NCBI RefSeq assembly: GCF_038443675.1
Contig: NZ_CP151762.1
Span: forward strand, 372,001 to 436,000
Length of the DNA: 64,000 nt
Reading direction: 5' to 3'
Source of the DNA: Yoonia sp. G8-12
GTDB taxonomy: Bacteria > Pseudomonadota > Alphaproteobacteria > Rhodobacterales > Rhodobacteraceae
Below, in pieces: positions 45,306 through 51,148 of this stretch (the first letter of the stretch is position 1; each line of letters opens with the position of its first letter). The translations under genes were made by a program, and so were the position numbers. The notes below the pieces were generated by a model. It saw only the letters and a program-made list of their open reading frames with translations. It made no database searches and was not told the DNA's origin.

Positions 45306-45758
45306 ATGACGAAGATTGATCCAATAAACACAAAGATATTGCGCGCACTATCTCTGGATGGCCGCATCAGCAATCTGCAATTGGCCGAACAGGTCGGCCT
45401 GTCGCCCTCTGCCTGCCTGCGGCGGGTGCAAGAGCTTGAACGCGCAGGTGTAATCAAAGGCTATCGCGCGCGGCTTGATCCTGTGCAAACCGGACGCGCC
45501 TATGTGGTTTATGTCGCCGTTGGATTGGCCGAACATACCAAGGCGGCGCAGGCCACGTTTGAACAAGCCATGCTGCGCGCCGATGAGGTGACAGAGTGTC
45601 ACAACGTGGCTGGTGCTTTTGAATACATGCTGCGGGTCGAGGTTGCGGACCTGCCCGAATACAAGGCGTTCCACACCGATACGCTGGGCACCGTGCCGCA
45701 TGTGCGGTCGATCACCAGTTATATGGTCATGGGAACGTCCAAGGATGTGCGAGGGTAA
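45306..45758 (+). CDS. Lrp/AsnC-family transcriptional regulator
   Basis: A 150-aa regulator. The winged helix-turn-helix is DPINTKILRALSLDGRISNLQLAEQVGLSPSACLRRVQELE and the C-terminal RAM domain is the ligand-binding part (AYVVYVAVGLAEHTKAA and ECHNVAGAFEYMLRVEVADLPEY). The start at 45306 is the first residue of homology. It is divergent from the LysE exporter and probably activates it in response to an amino acid. Confidence 0.93.
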   Translation: MTKIDPINTKILRALSLDGRISNLQLAEQVGLSPSACLRRVQELERAGVIKGYRARLDPVQTGRAYVVYVAVGLAEHTKAAQATFEQAMLRADEVTECHNVAGAFEYMLRVEVADLPEYKAFHTDTLGTVPHVRSITSYMVMGTSKDVRG

Positions 45759-45762
45759 GCGA

Positions 45763-46302
45763 ATGGAGCGGTTGGCGCCACGCACGATCCGGTCGGGCCC
45801 GAATGGTCCGGCCGTTTTGGCTGTCAAACTGTTGCTGACGCTTGCCGCGATGCCTGTGATGATCTTTTGCATCGTCGTGTATGACACAGGATGGCGCGCG
45901 GGTGATCCGTTTCTTAGGGGGTTGATCTGGTCTGCTGTTGCCCTTTTTACGCTTGCCTATGCGGCATGGCGGCTTTTTCCGGTGCGCAAAGCAGAGCTGA
46001 CGTTTGACCAACGCGGGCTCACACTCGGCGAGACACAAAATGGTATGACCCGCGTAGCATCGCAAACGATCGCTTGGTCCGAGATCTATGCGCTGTTGGG
46101 AACAGATCACAAAGCTTTCTTCGGGGTGGAATTACACACGAACGGCCCGCCACCGGGGCGGCGTATCATGATGCCAATACAGGGCGGACCGCAGATTGTT
46201 GCGATCGCGCGGCCTTATGCCAAGGCGGCGGGGTATCGTATAAAGCCGGTCTTTACGAAAGGGTTCATGTCACAAGAGATATGGCGGCTTTTGAAGGACT
46301 AA
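45763..46302 (+). CDS. Small two-helix membrane protein of unknown function
   Basis: A 179-aa protein: a short cytoplasmic leader (MERLAPRTIRSGPNG), two membrane helices (about 18-38, LAVKLLLTLAAMPVMIFCIVV, and about 47-66, LIWSAVALFTLAYAAWRLF), then a soluble beta-rich domain (AELTFDQRGLTLGETQ and QTIAWSEIYALLG) resembling bacterial PH-like domains. It starts four bases after the Lrp gene, so is probably cotranscribed. Its 3' end faces the sRNA array on the other strand. No named family is recognised. Confidence 0.7.
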   Translation: MERLAPRTIRSGPNGPAVLAVKLLLTLAAMPVMIFCIVVYDTGWRAGDPFLRGLIWSAVALFTLAYAAWRLFPVRKAELTFDQRGLTLGETQNGMTRVASQTIAWSEIYALLGTDHKAFFGVELHTNGPPPGRRIMMPIQGGPQIVAIARPYAKAAGYRIKPVFTKGFMSQEIWRLLKD

Positions 46303-46321
46303 CGCGGCGTGTCCTTTCCTC

Positions 46322-46365
46322 AAAAATAAAAAACGGCCATGCCCGGGAGGAGGTGGACATGACCG
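46322..46365 (-). ncRNA. CcsR-type hairpin 7 and array terminator
   Basis: An uninterrupted 11-bp stem with two G-U pairs, CGGUCAUGUCC with GGGCAUGGCCG, loop ACCUCCUCCC. It is followed directly by UUUUUUAUUUUUG (46333-46322), so this last sRNA hairpin also serves as the Rho-independent terminator of the DUF1127-sRNA operon. Confidence 0.88.
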
Positions 46366-46378
46366 TCTTTATTTATCA

Positions 46379-46417
46379 GCGCCTCCTTGCGTCTCGGGAG
46401 GAGAAGAAGCAAGGCGC
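46379..46417 (-). ncRNA. CcsR-type hairpin 6
   Basis: GCGCCTTGC pairs with GCAAGGAGGCGC, with a bulge of three bases on the 3' side. The loop is larger and has CUUCUCCUCCC; this is the most divergent core of the seven. Confidence 0.72.
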
Positions 46418-46422
46418 GTCCT

Positions 46423-46460
46423 CGCTGGCGTTGCTCGGGAGGAGGTGAGCGCGGCCGGCG
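46423..46460 (-). ncRNA. CcsR-type hairpin 5
   Basis: GCCGGCCGCGCTC pairs with GAGCAACGCCAGC, interrupted by two or three non-canonical pairs. Loop ACCUCCUCCC. Confidence 0.8.
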
Positions 46461-46467
46461 GTATCAT

Positions 46468-46500
46468 CGGTTCCACCCGGGAGGAGGATGGGCGGTTCCG
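46468..46500 (-). ncRNA. CcsR-type hairpin 4
   Basis: CGGAACCGCCC pairs with GGGUGGAACCG, with a two-base internal loop and one minus-strand-only G-U pair. Loop AUCCUCCUCCC. Confidence 0.82.
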
Positions 46501-46516
46501 AAACTGGTATTATAAA

Positions 46517-46550
46517 GCGGCGGCACCCGGGAGGAGGTGGATGCCGCCAC
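46517..46550 (-). ncRNA. CcsR-type hairpin 3
   Basis: A 10-bp stem, GGCGGCAUCC with GGGUGCCGCC, extendable to 12 bp, with one internal G-U pair that would be a mismatch on the plus strand. Loop ACCUCCUCCC, 10 bases. Confidence 0.88.
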
Positions 46551-46559
46551 CTTATTGCT

Positions 46560-46601
46560 GACCCAAAGCCTCGGGAGGAGGTGAAGCGATGGGCCTTGGT
46601 C
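46560..46601 (-). ncRNA. CcsR-type hairpin 2
   Basis: GACCAAGGCC pairs with GGCTTTGGGTC on the minus strand with one bulge and one G-U pair. The large loop holds ACCUCCUCCCGA. Confidence 0.78.
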
Positions 46602-46603
46602 CA

Positions 46604-46633
46604 GATCTGCCTAAAGGGAGGAGGCGGCAGATC
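46604..46633 (-). ncRNA. CcsR-type hairpin 1 (DUF1127-proximal)
   Basis: GATCTGCC pairs perfectly with GGCAGATC (8 bp), extendable outward with wobbles on the minus strand. The loop is 14 bases and contains GCCUCCUCCC. It begins about ten bases after the DUF1127 stop codon. Confidence 0.85.
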
Positions 46634-46645
46634 CGAATTCGTGAA

Positions 46646-46861
46646 TTACTCTGCGTATGCTGCCTCGTAGGCGACGGATTGGATCATGCTGCGTGACATG
46701 CCCAGATCGGCCAGGTCGCGGTTTGACAGGCTTTCCAATTCGCTCAGCGTCTGGTGGTAAACGCGACGCTTGGCGGCTTTGTCTGCAAGCTGGGCGCGGA
46801 ATGATGCAAAACGCTCACTCAAGGACGTGCCAGCAAAAAATGTTTCGGTATGTACGGTCAT
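46646..46861 (-). CDS. DUF1127 protein, CcaF1-like, hosting the sRNA array
   Basis: A 71-aa basic protein. The C-terminal 40 residues are a DUF1127 domain: RRVYHQTLSELESLSNRDLADLGMSRSMIQSVAYEAAYAE, with the family's L..LS..DL.DLG..R core. In R. sphaeroides the equivalent small protein CcaF1 (RSP_6037) binds RNA and affects maturation of the CcsR sRNAs that follow it on the transcript; I infer the same here from the identical arrangement. The ribosome site is weak. Heat- or singlet-oxygen-type sigma factors (RpoHI/RpoHII) drive the R. sphaeroides locus; no clear promoter was assigned here. Confidence 0.88.
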   Translation of the reverse strand: MTVHTETFFAGTSLSERFASFRAQLADKAAKRRVYHQTLSELESLSNRDLADLGMSRSMIQSVAYEAAYAE

Positions 46862-47109
46862 CTTACTACTCTATCGTTTGTTTGATCTGCGACTTCTGCC
46901 GCGGTGTTGTGACTAGGATGTATGATTATGCTGCAGTTGCACAATAGACCTTTCTGCAATGCTGCTATGCGGCAAGTGCATAAGCATTCCTGACCTATCG
47001 TCTTGAATCTGTCACATATTTAGGCATCGGGGCCCGAGCCCTTGCGCTTCGACACAAACCTGCCAAATGTTGCGCAAACTTTGAACACAAACGAAAGAGG
47101 GGTCTTGTG

Positions 47110-48183
47110 ATGGCTGTGACACGCGATGAAATTTTGGACGCTCTGTCCCGACTCACTTTGCCGGGTGGAGATGATCTTGTGTCGCGCGACATGGTTCGCG
47201 CTCTAACGATTGAGGGCGGCGTGGTTCGTTTTGTTGTTGAGGCCGCTGATCCGGCTGAAGCGGCCAAGATGGACGGTGTGCGGCGTGCGGCCGAGGATAT
47301 CGTGCGCCGCCTGCCCGGGGTTGAAACGGCTTCTGTCATTCTGACTGCGCATGGGCCTGCGCCAAAACCGTCTGCGCCACCCTCGCTGAAGGTCGGGCGC
47401 CATCCGACACCGCAGGCGGGGCCTGCAAAAGTTTCGGGCGTGGATCGCATTCTGGCGATTGGATCGGGCAAAGGTGGTGTCGGCAAATCGACCGTTTCGT
47501 CAAATCTGGCGGTAGCATTGGCACGCGAAGGCCGCCGCGTGGGTCTGCTGGATGCCGATATTTACGGGCCCTCGCAGCCCCGCATGATGGGCGTGAACAA
47601 ACGCCCCGGCAGCCCCGATGGCAAAACCATCATTCCGTTGCAGGCGCATGGTGTGACCGTGATGTCGATCGGCCTGATGATGGAAGAGGGCAAAGCCGTG
47701 GTCTGGCGCGGGCCGATGTTGATGGGCGCGTTGCAGCAAATGCTGGGGCAGGTGCAATGGGGCGAGTTGGATGTGCTGATCGTCGATTTGCCGCCTGGCA
47801 CCGGCGATGTGCAGTTGACGCTATGTCAAAAGACCGAATTGACCGGCGCTGTTGTTGTCAGCACACCGCAGGATGTGGCGCTGATTGATGCGCGCAAGGC
47901 GCTTGATATGTTCAACAACCTCGGCACGCCTGTTCTGGGCTTGATCGAGAATATGTCGACGTTCCACTGCCCGAACTGCGGGCACGAAGCCCAGATCTTC
48001 GGGCATGGCGGTGTCGCCGCCGAGGCCGAGCGGATCGGCGTGCCGCTCTTGGGGACTTTGCCGATTGATCTTGAGACACGACTGGCCGGTGATAGTGGCA
48101 CACCGATTGCGGCGGGCGAGGGTCCGATGGCAGATGCATACCGGGAATTGGCGCGACGGTTTATCGCAGGCGGCATGGCCTGA
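47110..48183 (+). CDS. Mrp/ApbC-type Fe-S cluster carrier ATPase
   Basis: A 357-aa P-loop ATPase of the Mrp/NBP35 family that carries Fe-S clusters. The N-terminal MIP18-like domain (about 1-80) starts MAVTRDEILDALSRL. The deviant Walker A GSGKGGVGKSTVSSN is at about 118-132. DADIYGPSQPRMMG and VDLPPGTGDVQLTL follow, and the CPNC cluster-binding pair lies in ENMSTFHCPNCGHEAQIF. ATG 47110 is preferred over a GTG one codon earlier. Its stop overlaps the GNAT gene start. Confidence 0.95.
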   Translation: MAVTRDEILDALSRLTLPGGDDLVSRDMVRALTIEGGVVRFVVEAADPAEAAKMDGVRRAAEDIVRRLPGVETASVILTAHGPAPKPSAPPSLKVGRHPTPQAGPAKVSGVDRILAIGSGKGGVGKSTVSSNLAVALAREGRRVGLLDADIYGPSQPRMMGVNKRPGSPDGKTIIPLQAHGVTVMSIGLMMEEGKAVVWRGPMLMGALQQMLGQVQWGELDVLIVDLPPGTGDVQLTLCQKTELTGAVVVSTPQDVALIDARKALDMFNNLGTPVLGLIENMSTFHCPNCGHEAQIFGHGGVAAEAERIGVPLLGTLPIDLETRLAGDSGTPIAAGEGPMADAYRELARRFIAGGMA

Positions 48184-48677
48184 TGATCCGCAAGGCTGAC
48201 GCCGCGGATTTTGACCGGATCTGGCCAATCCTGCGCGATGTATTTCGCGCCGGTGATACCTATGCGGTTGATCCCGACATCGGCAAGGACGATGCTCTTG
48301 CCTATTGGACGGGCGGTGCGGGCTGTTATGTCGCAGAAGACGACACAGGCATTATTGGCACCTACTATATAAAGACCAATCAACCCGGTGGTGGCGCGCA
48401 TATCTGCAACTGCGGATATATCGTGGCCCCTGCCGCACGGGGGCAGGGTTTGGCCGCGCAGATGTGCGTGCATAGTCAAGAACAGGCGCGGGCGTTAGGG
48501 TACCATGCGATGCAATTCAATTTTGTGCTTGCCAGCAACGTAGGTGCGGTCGGGCTCTGGCACAGGCTTGGTTTTGCAACTGTCGGGACGATCCCTGATG
48601 CCTTTGCGCATCCCTTGCAGGGCATGGTCGATGCATATGTGATGCATAAACGCCTGATCGGCGCGGGGCGTAGATAG
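48183..48677 (+). CDS. GNAT-family N-acetyltransferase
   Basis: A 164-aa acetyltransferase, MIRKADAADFDRIWPILRDVF at the N-terminus. The acetyl-CoA pyrophosphate loop is VAPAARGQGLAAQMCVHSQEQA (R/Q-x-x-G-x-G/A type, about 82-103), followed by NVGAVGLWHRLGFATVGTIPDAF, typical of the fold's last strands. It overlaps mrp by TGATG. Substrate unknown. Confidence 0.92.
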   Translation: MIRKADAADFDRIWPILRDVFRAGDTYAVDPDIGKDDALAYWTGGAGCYVAEDDTGIIGTYYIKTNQPGGGAHICNCGYIVAPAARGQGLAAQMCVHSQEQARALGYHAMQFNFVLASNVGAVGLWHRLGFATVGTIPDAFAHPLQGMVDAYVMHKRLIGAGRR

Positions 48678-48983
48678 TTCGCCGCAGACCAACCGTGTTC
48701 GGTTCCGTAGAAATCACGTCGGGATGTCCTCCTTTGGTGCAGCATCGGGATTTCATGGAATCTGGTTTTGTTGCGAATCAAATTACGGCTGGATTCTGCG
48801 TTAATTGCGCGTCAAATGGTGCAATTATTAAGTGAGGGCCTGAACCGGCGCGTCAGCAGCACGAAAAAATCAAAAATTCGGCAGCATTCAGAGAATGGGT
48901 TGTGTTCACCACATCTTGTGCTCCAAGTCAGGATAAACCCCACAATTATTACATTTTGAGGCGTATTTTCCCAGATGTTGTTC
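48678..48983. other. Non-coding stretch between the GNAT gene and the dcw leader
   Basis: No reading frame here has a ribosome site or resembles a known family; the 63-codon frame at 48768-48959 is judged chance. The region looks more AT-rich than its surroundings. A 7-bp inverted repeat TAATTGC/GCAATTA (48802-48827, 12-base spacer) could be a regulator site. No RNase P RNA consensus was found here. Confidence 0.5.
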
Positions 48984-49012
48984 TTGGAGATGCCTTCAAA
49001 CACCATCTAGTA
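48984..49012 (+). promoter_or_regulatory. Candidate promoter of the dcw leader
   Basis: TTGGAG (48984-48989) and CTAGTA (49007-49012) are spaced by 17 bases. Transcription from here would give a leader of about 300 bases before mraZ, similar to the extended leader known in R. sphaeroides. Weak evidence by sequence alone. Confidence 0.35.
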
Positions 49013-49059
49013 CCATGAAATCCCAAAAAACTGTTGATCGGTGGAGCGACTGATGCCAC

Positions 49060-49272
49060 AACTGTTGCACGGTAATGACGAACACGACTTCAAAGGGGCA
49101 ACTTAAGAACCCCAACCGGCAAAAGCAGGTTTCATACAGGCTTCGCCATTACCGAACCAAGATCCGGCGCGTGAGCGAGCAGACATCCCCCCAGGTGGCA
49201 CGCGCAGTCGGACTTCCCGAAAGGGACGAGACGGCGGATTGATCAGTGGCAGCAGATCAATCCGCCGTTTTC
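49060..49272 (+). ncRNA. UpsM-like sRNA in the 5' leader of the dcw cluster
   Basis: The leader before mraZ holds three ordered structures: GCGCGTG (49167-49173) paired with CACGCGC (49199-49205), a small hairpin TCCC-gaaa-GGGA (49214-49225), and a 14-bp Rho-independent terminator ending 45 bases before mraZ. In R. sphaeroides the dcw operon has the same organisation: a long leader that yields the abundant sRNA UpsM (about 206 nt) by termination in front of mraZ. Position, length and terminator fit; primary-sequence identity was not checked. The 5' end is approximate. UpsM is cleaved by RNase E with the help of another sRNA and tunes dcw expression; this is inferred here. Confidence 0.68.
49231..49272 (+). 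terminator. Strong Rho-independent terminator upstream of mraZ
   Basis: ACGGCGGATTGATC (49231-49244) pairs perfectly with GATCAATCCGCCGT (49255-49268) across a 10-base loop, followed by TTTC. A 14-bp perfect stem this close before mraZ implies attenuation of the dcw operon rather than the end of an unrelated gene. Confidence 0.9.
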
Positions 49273-49316
49273 ACATCTAGGGCAAACTTTGGGGGTGAAT
49301 AAGGACGCACGGGACA

Positions 49317-49808
49317 GTGGTTCTGAGTTTTACAGGTACACACACCCAAAAGGTGGACGGAAAAGGGCGCATGTCGATCCCTGCCGATTTCCGTCGTGTA
49401 CTTGAAGCTGGCGATCCTGAATGGACCCCGGGCCTTTTTCCCCGCATGTATCTGCTTTACGGCGATCACCTGAAAAACAACCTGCAGGGCTATACCGTTG
49501 ATGAATTCAACGCGCTGGCCGCCCAGATCAAAGCCTTGCCGCGCGGGTCTGCGCGCAAGCACAAACTGTCACTTCTGATCTTGGGCCAGTCGATCAAGCT
49601 GGACATTGATAAAGACGGACGCACCGTTATGCCGCTCAAGCAACGCGAAAAGCTGGGCCTTTCGGAAGGCGAGATGACGTTCGTTGGTCTTGGCGATTAC
49701 TTCGAGATCTGGAAAGCGGATGTCTTTGGCAAGGTGAGCGAGACTGTCACCGGATGGCTGGACGAGCAGGGGGATGAGTTTGACCCGCTCATCCTATTGG
49801 ATGAGTGA
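49317..49808 (+). CDS. mraZ: Division/cell-wall cluster transcriptional repressor MraZ
   Basis: A 163-aa protein of two AbrB-like MraZ domains. The first has THTQKVDGKGRMSIPADFRRVLE (about 8-30), the second LDIDKDGRTVMPLKQREKLGL; these are the repeated D-x-K/D-GR motifs that contact DNA. The start is GTG at 49317, without a strong ribosome site (AAGGA lies too far upstream), which suggests low or regulated translation. It is the first gene of the dcw cluster and normally represses it. It is three bases from rsmH. Confidence 0.93.
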   Translation: MVLSFTGTHTQKVDGKGRMSIPADFRRVLEAGDPEWTPGLFPRMYLLYGDHLKNNLQGYTVDEFNALAAQIKALPRGSARKHKLSLLILGQSIKLDIDKDGRTVMPLKQREKLGLSEGEMTFVGLGDYFEIWKADVFGKVSETVTGWLDEQGDEFDPLILLDE

Positions 49809-49811
49809 CCC

Positions 49812-50813
49812 ATGTCTGCTGCTGAAAAATCACCTCATATCCCCGTTCTGATTAGACCGCTCATTGCAGCGGTCTCGCCTGTTTCTGGGGTGTGGTTGGA
49901 TGGCACCTTTGGGAATGGCGGCTATACCCGCGCATTGCTGGCAGCTGGCGCGGAAAAGGTGATTGGTGTGGACCGTGATCCGTTGGCCTTTGAGATGGCG
50001 GCAGATTGGGTCGCCGCGTATGGCGACCGGATTGAAACTGTCGCGGGCGTCTTTTCGAAGCTTGATGAATATGGCTCCGATCTGGACGGTGTGGTGCTCG
50101 ATCTCGGGGTTAGCTCAATGCAGCTTGATCTGGCCGAGCGGGGCTTTTCCTTTATGCGCGACGGGCCGCTTGATATGCGGATGTCGCAGGATGGGCCGTC
50201 AGCCGCCGATCTGTGCAATGATGCGGACGAGGCCGAGTTGGCCGACATCATCTATCTTTACGGCGAAGAACGTGCATCGCGGCGGATCGCCAAGGCGATT
50301 GTTGCGGCGCGTCCGCTGACAACGACGCTGCAACTGGCCAAGATTGTCGAAGGATGTTTGCCGCGTGCCAAACCGGGTCAATCACATCCCGCGACGCGGA
50401 CGTTTCAGGCCTTGCGCATTGCGGTGAACAATGAATATGGCGAACTGGCCGAGGGGCTGATGGCCGCCGAGCGCGCGCTGAAACCCGGTGGGCAACTGGC
50501 CGTTGTGACCTTTCATTCCGTCGAGGACCGCATGGTCAAACGGTTCTTGCAGGCCCGTTCCGGCAATACCGCAAATGCGAACCGCTATGCGCCGGAGACT
50601 GCGCAAGTCACGCCTGCTTGGCGGATCGAGAAACGCAAGGCGATTGGGCCGGATGATGAGGAACTGGCCGAAAACCCACGGTCACGTTCAGCAAAACTGC
50701 GGGTTGCGATCCGCACCGATGCACCTGCGCAAGCGATTGATCCCGCACTCTTGGGGATGCCGATGAAAAAGAAGAAGGGGGGCGGTAAGTGCGTGGTTTA
50801 TTTTATGTTCTGA
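49812..50813 (+). CDS. rsmH: 16S rRNA (cytosine(1402)-N(4))-methyltransferase
   Basis: A 333-aa SAM-dependent methyltransferase (MraW). The SAM loop VWLDGTFGNGGYTRALLAAGA is at about 27-47, DRDPLAFE follows, and LDLGVSSMQLDLAERGFSFMRDGPLDMRM is the family signature. SHPATRTFQALRIAVNNE and FHSVEDRMVKRF complete the set. It ends with a lysine/glycine-rich tail that overlaps ftsL by 25 bases. It methylates C1402 of 16S rRNA; it lies in the dcw operon between mraZ and ftsL. Confidence 0.96.
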   Translation: MSAAEKSPHIPVLIRPLIAAVSPVSGVWLDGTFGNGGYTRALLAAGAEKVIGVDRDPLAFEMAADWVAAYGDRIETVAGVFSKLDEYGSDLDGVVLDLGVSSMQLDLAERGFSFMRDGPLDMRMSQDGPSAADLCNDADEAELADIIYLYGEERASRRIAKAIVAARPLTTTLQLAKIVEGCLPRAKPGQSHPATRTFQALRIAVNNEYGELAEGLMAAERALKPGGQLAVVTFHSVEDRMVKRFLQARSGNTANANRYAPETAQVTPAWRIEKRKAIGPDDEELAENPRSRSAKLRVAIRTDAPAQAIDPALLGMPMKKKKGGGKCVVYFMF

Positions 50814-51148
50814 CTGCTTTGGCCGTCATGGGGTTCGCGTTCTGGGCCTATCAAGAGAATTACAAGACCCAAGCGGCCATCGCCGAAGTGCGCGGCCTGC
50901 ATGGGGAAATCGGTGCGGCCCATGAACGTATCAGCATGTTGCGCGCCGAATGGGCCTATCTGAACCGCCCTGACCGTCTGGCCGATCTTGCAGACCTGAA
51001 CTTTGATCGCCTTGGCCTGTTGCCGCTGATGCCCGATGCCTTTGGCGCGGTCGATCAGATTATCTATCCGCTCCCGCCAATTCTGCCGATCACAAACCCG
51101 ATCGAGCTGTCCTATGACCAATTGAAAGCGATGGAGAACGACCTGTGA
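50789..51148 (+). CDS. ftsL: Cell division protein FtsL
   Basis: A 119-aa bitopic divisome protein: an N-terminal membrane helix (GLFYVLTALAVMGFAFWAY, about 3-21) and a periplasmic coiled coil (KTQAAIAEVRGLHGEIGAAHERISMLRAEWAYL) that pairs with FtsB. The start is GTG at 50789 inside the end of rsmH, and the stop overlaps the GTG of ftsI. Sequence conservation of FtsL is low, so assignment rests on topology and position. Confidence 0.88.
   Translation: MRGLFYVLTALAVMGFAFWAYQENYKTQAAIAEVRGLHGEIGAAHERISMLRAEWAYLNRPDRLADLADLNFDRLGLLPLMPDAFGAVDQIIYPLPPILPITNPIELSYDQLKAMENDL

Larger units (their letters stand above)
46322..46637 (-). ncRNA. Seven-copy CcsR / cuckoo-type sRNA array
   Basis: Seven stem-loops in tandem, each exposing CCUCCUCC(C) in its loop when read on the minus strand. 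Loop cores start at plus-strand 46345, 46396, 46437, 46479, 46529, 46573 and 46616, i.e. spaced 41-51 bases. Several pairs that are C/A mismatches on the plus strand become G-U wobbles on the minus strand, so the RNA is minus-strand. The array starts just after the DUF1127 stop and ends in a U tract. This matches the CcsR1-4 (RSs0680) RNAs cotranscribed with RSP_6037/ccaF1 in Rhodobacter sphaeroides, stress-induced anti-Shine-Dalgarno-like sRNAs. R. sphaeroides has four; here there are seven. Confidence 0.88.

Noticed and set aside
46322..46637. CRISPR-like array
   Set aside because: The repeated part is only about 9 bases, the flanks are self-complementary and differ between units, and no cas gene is near; the units are sRNA hairpins.
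48678..49316. RNase P RNA (rnpB) upstream of mraZ
   Set aside because: I looked for the conserved GAGGAAAGUCC and ACAGAA segments and did not find them; the leader is too short and ends in a terminator, fitting UpsM better.
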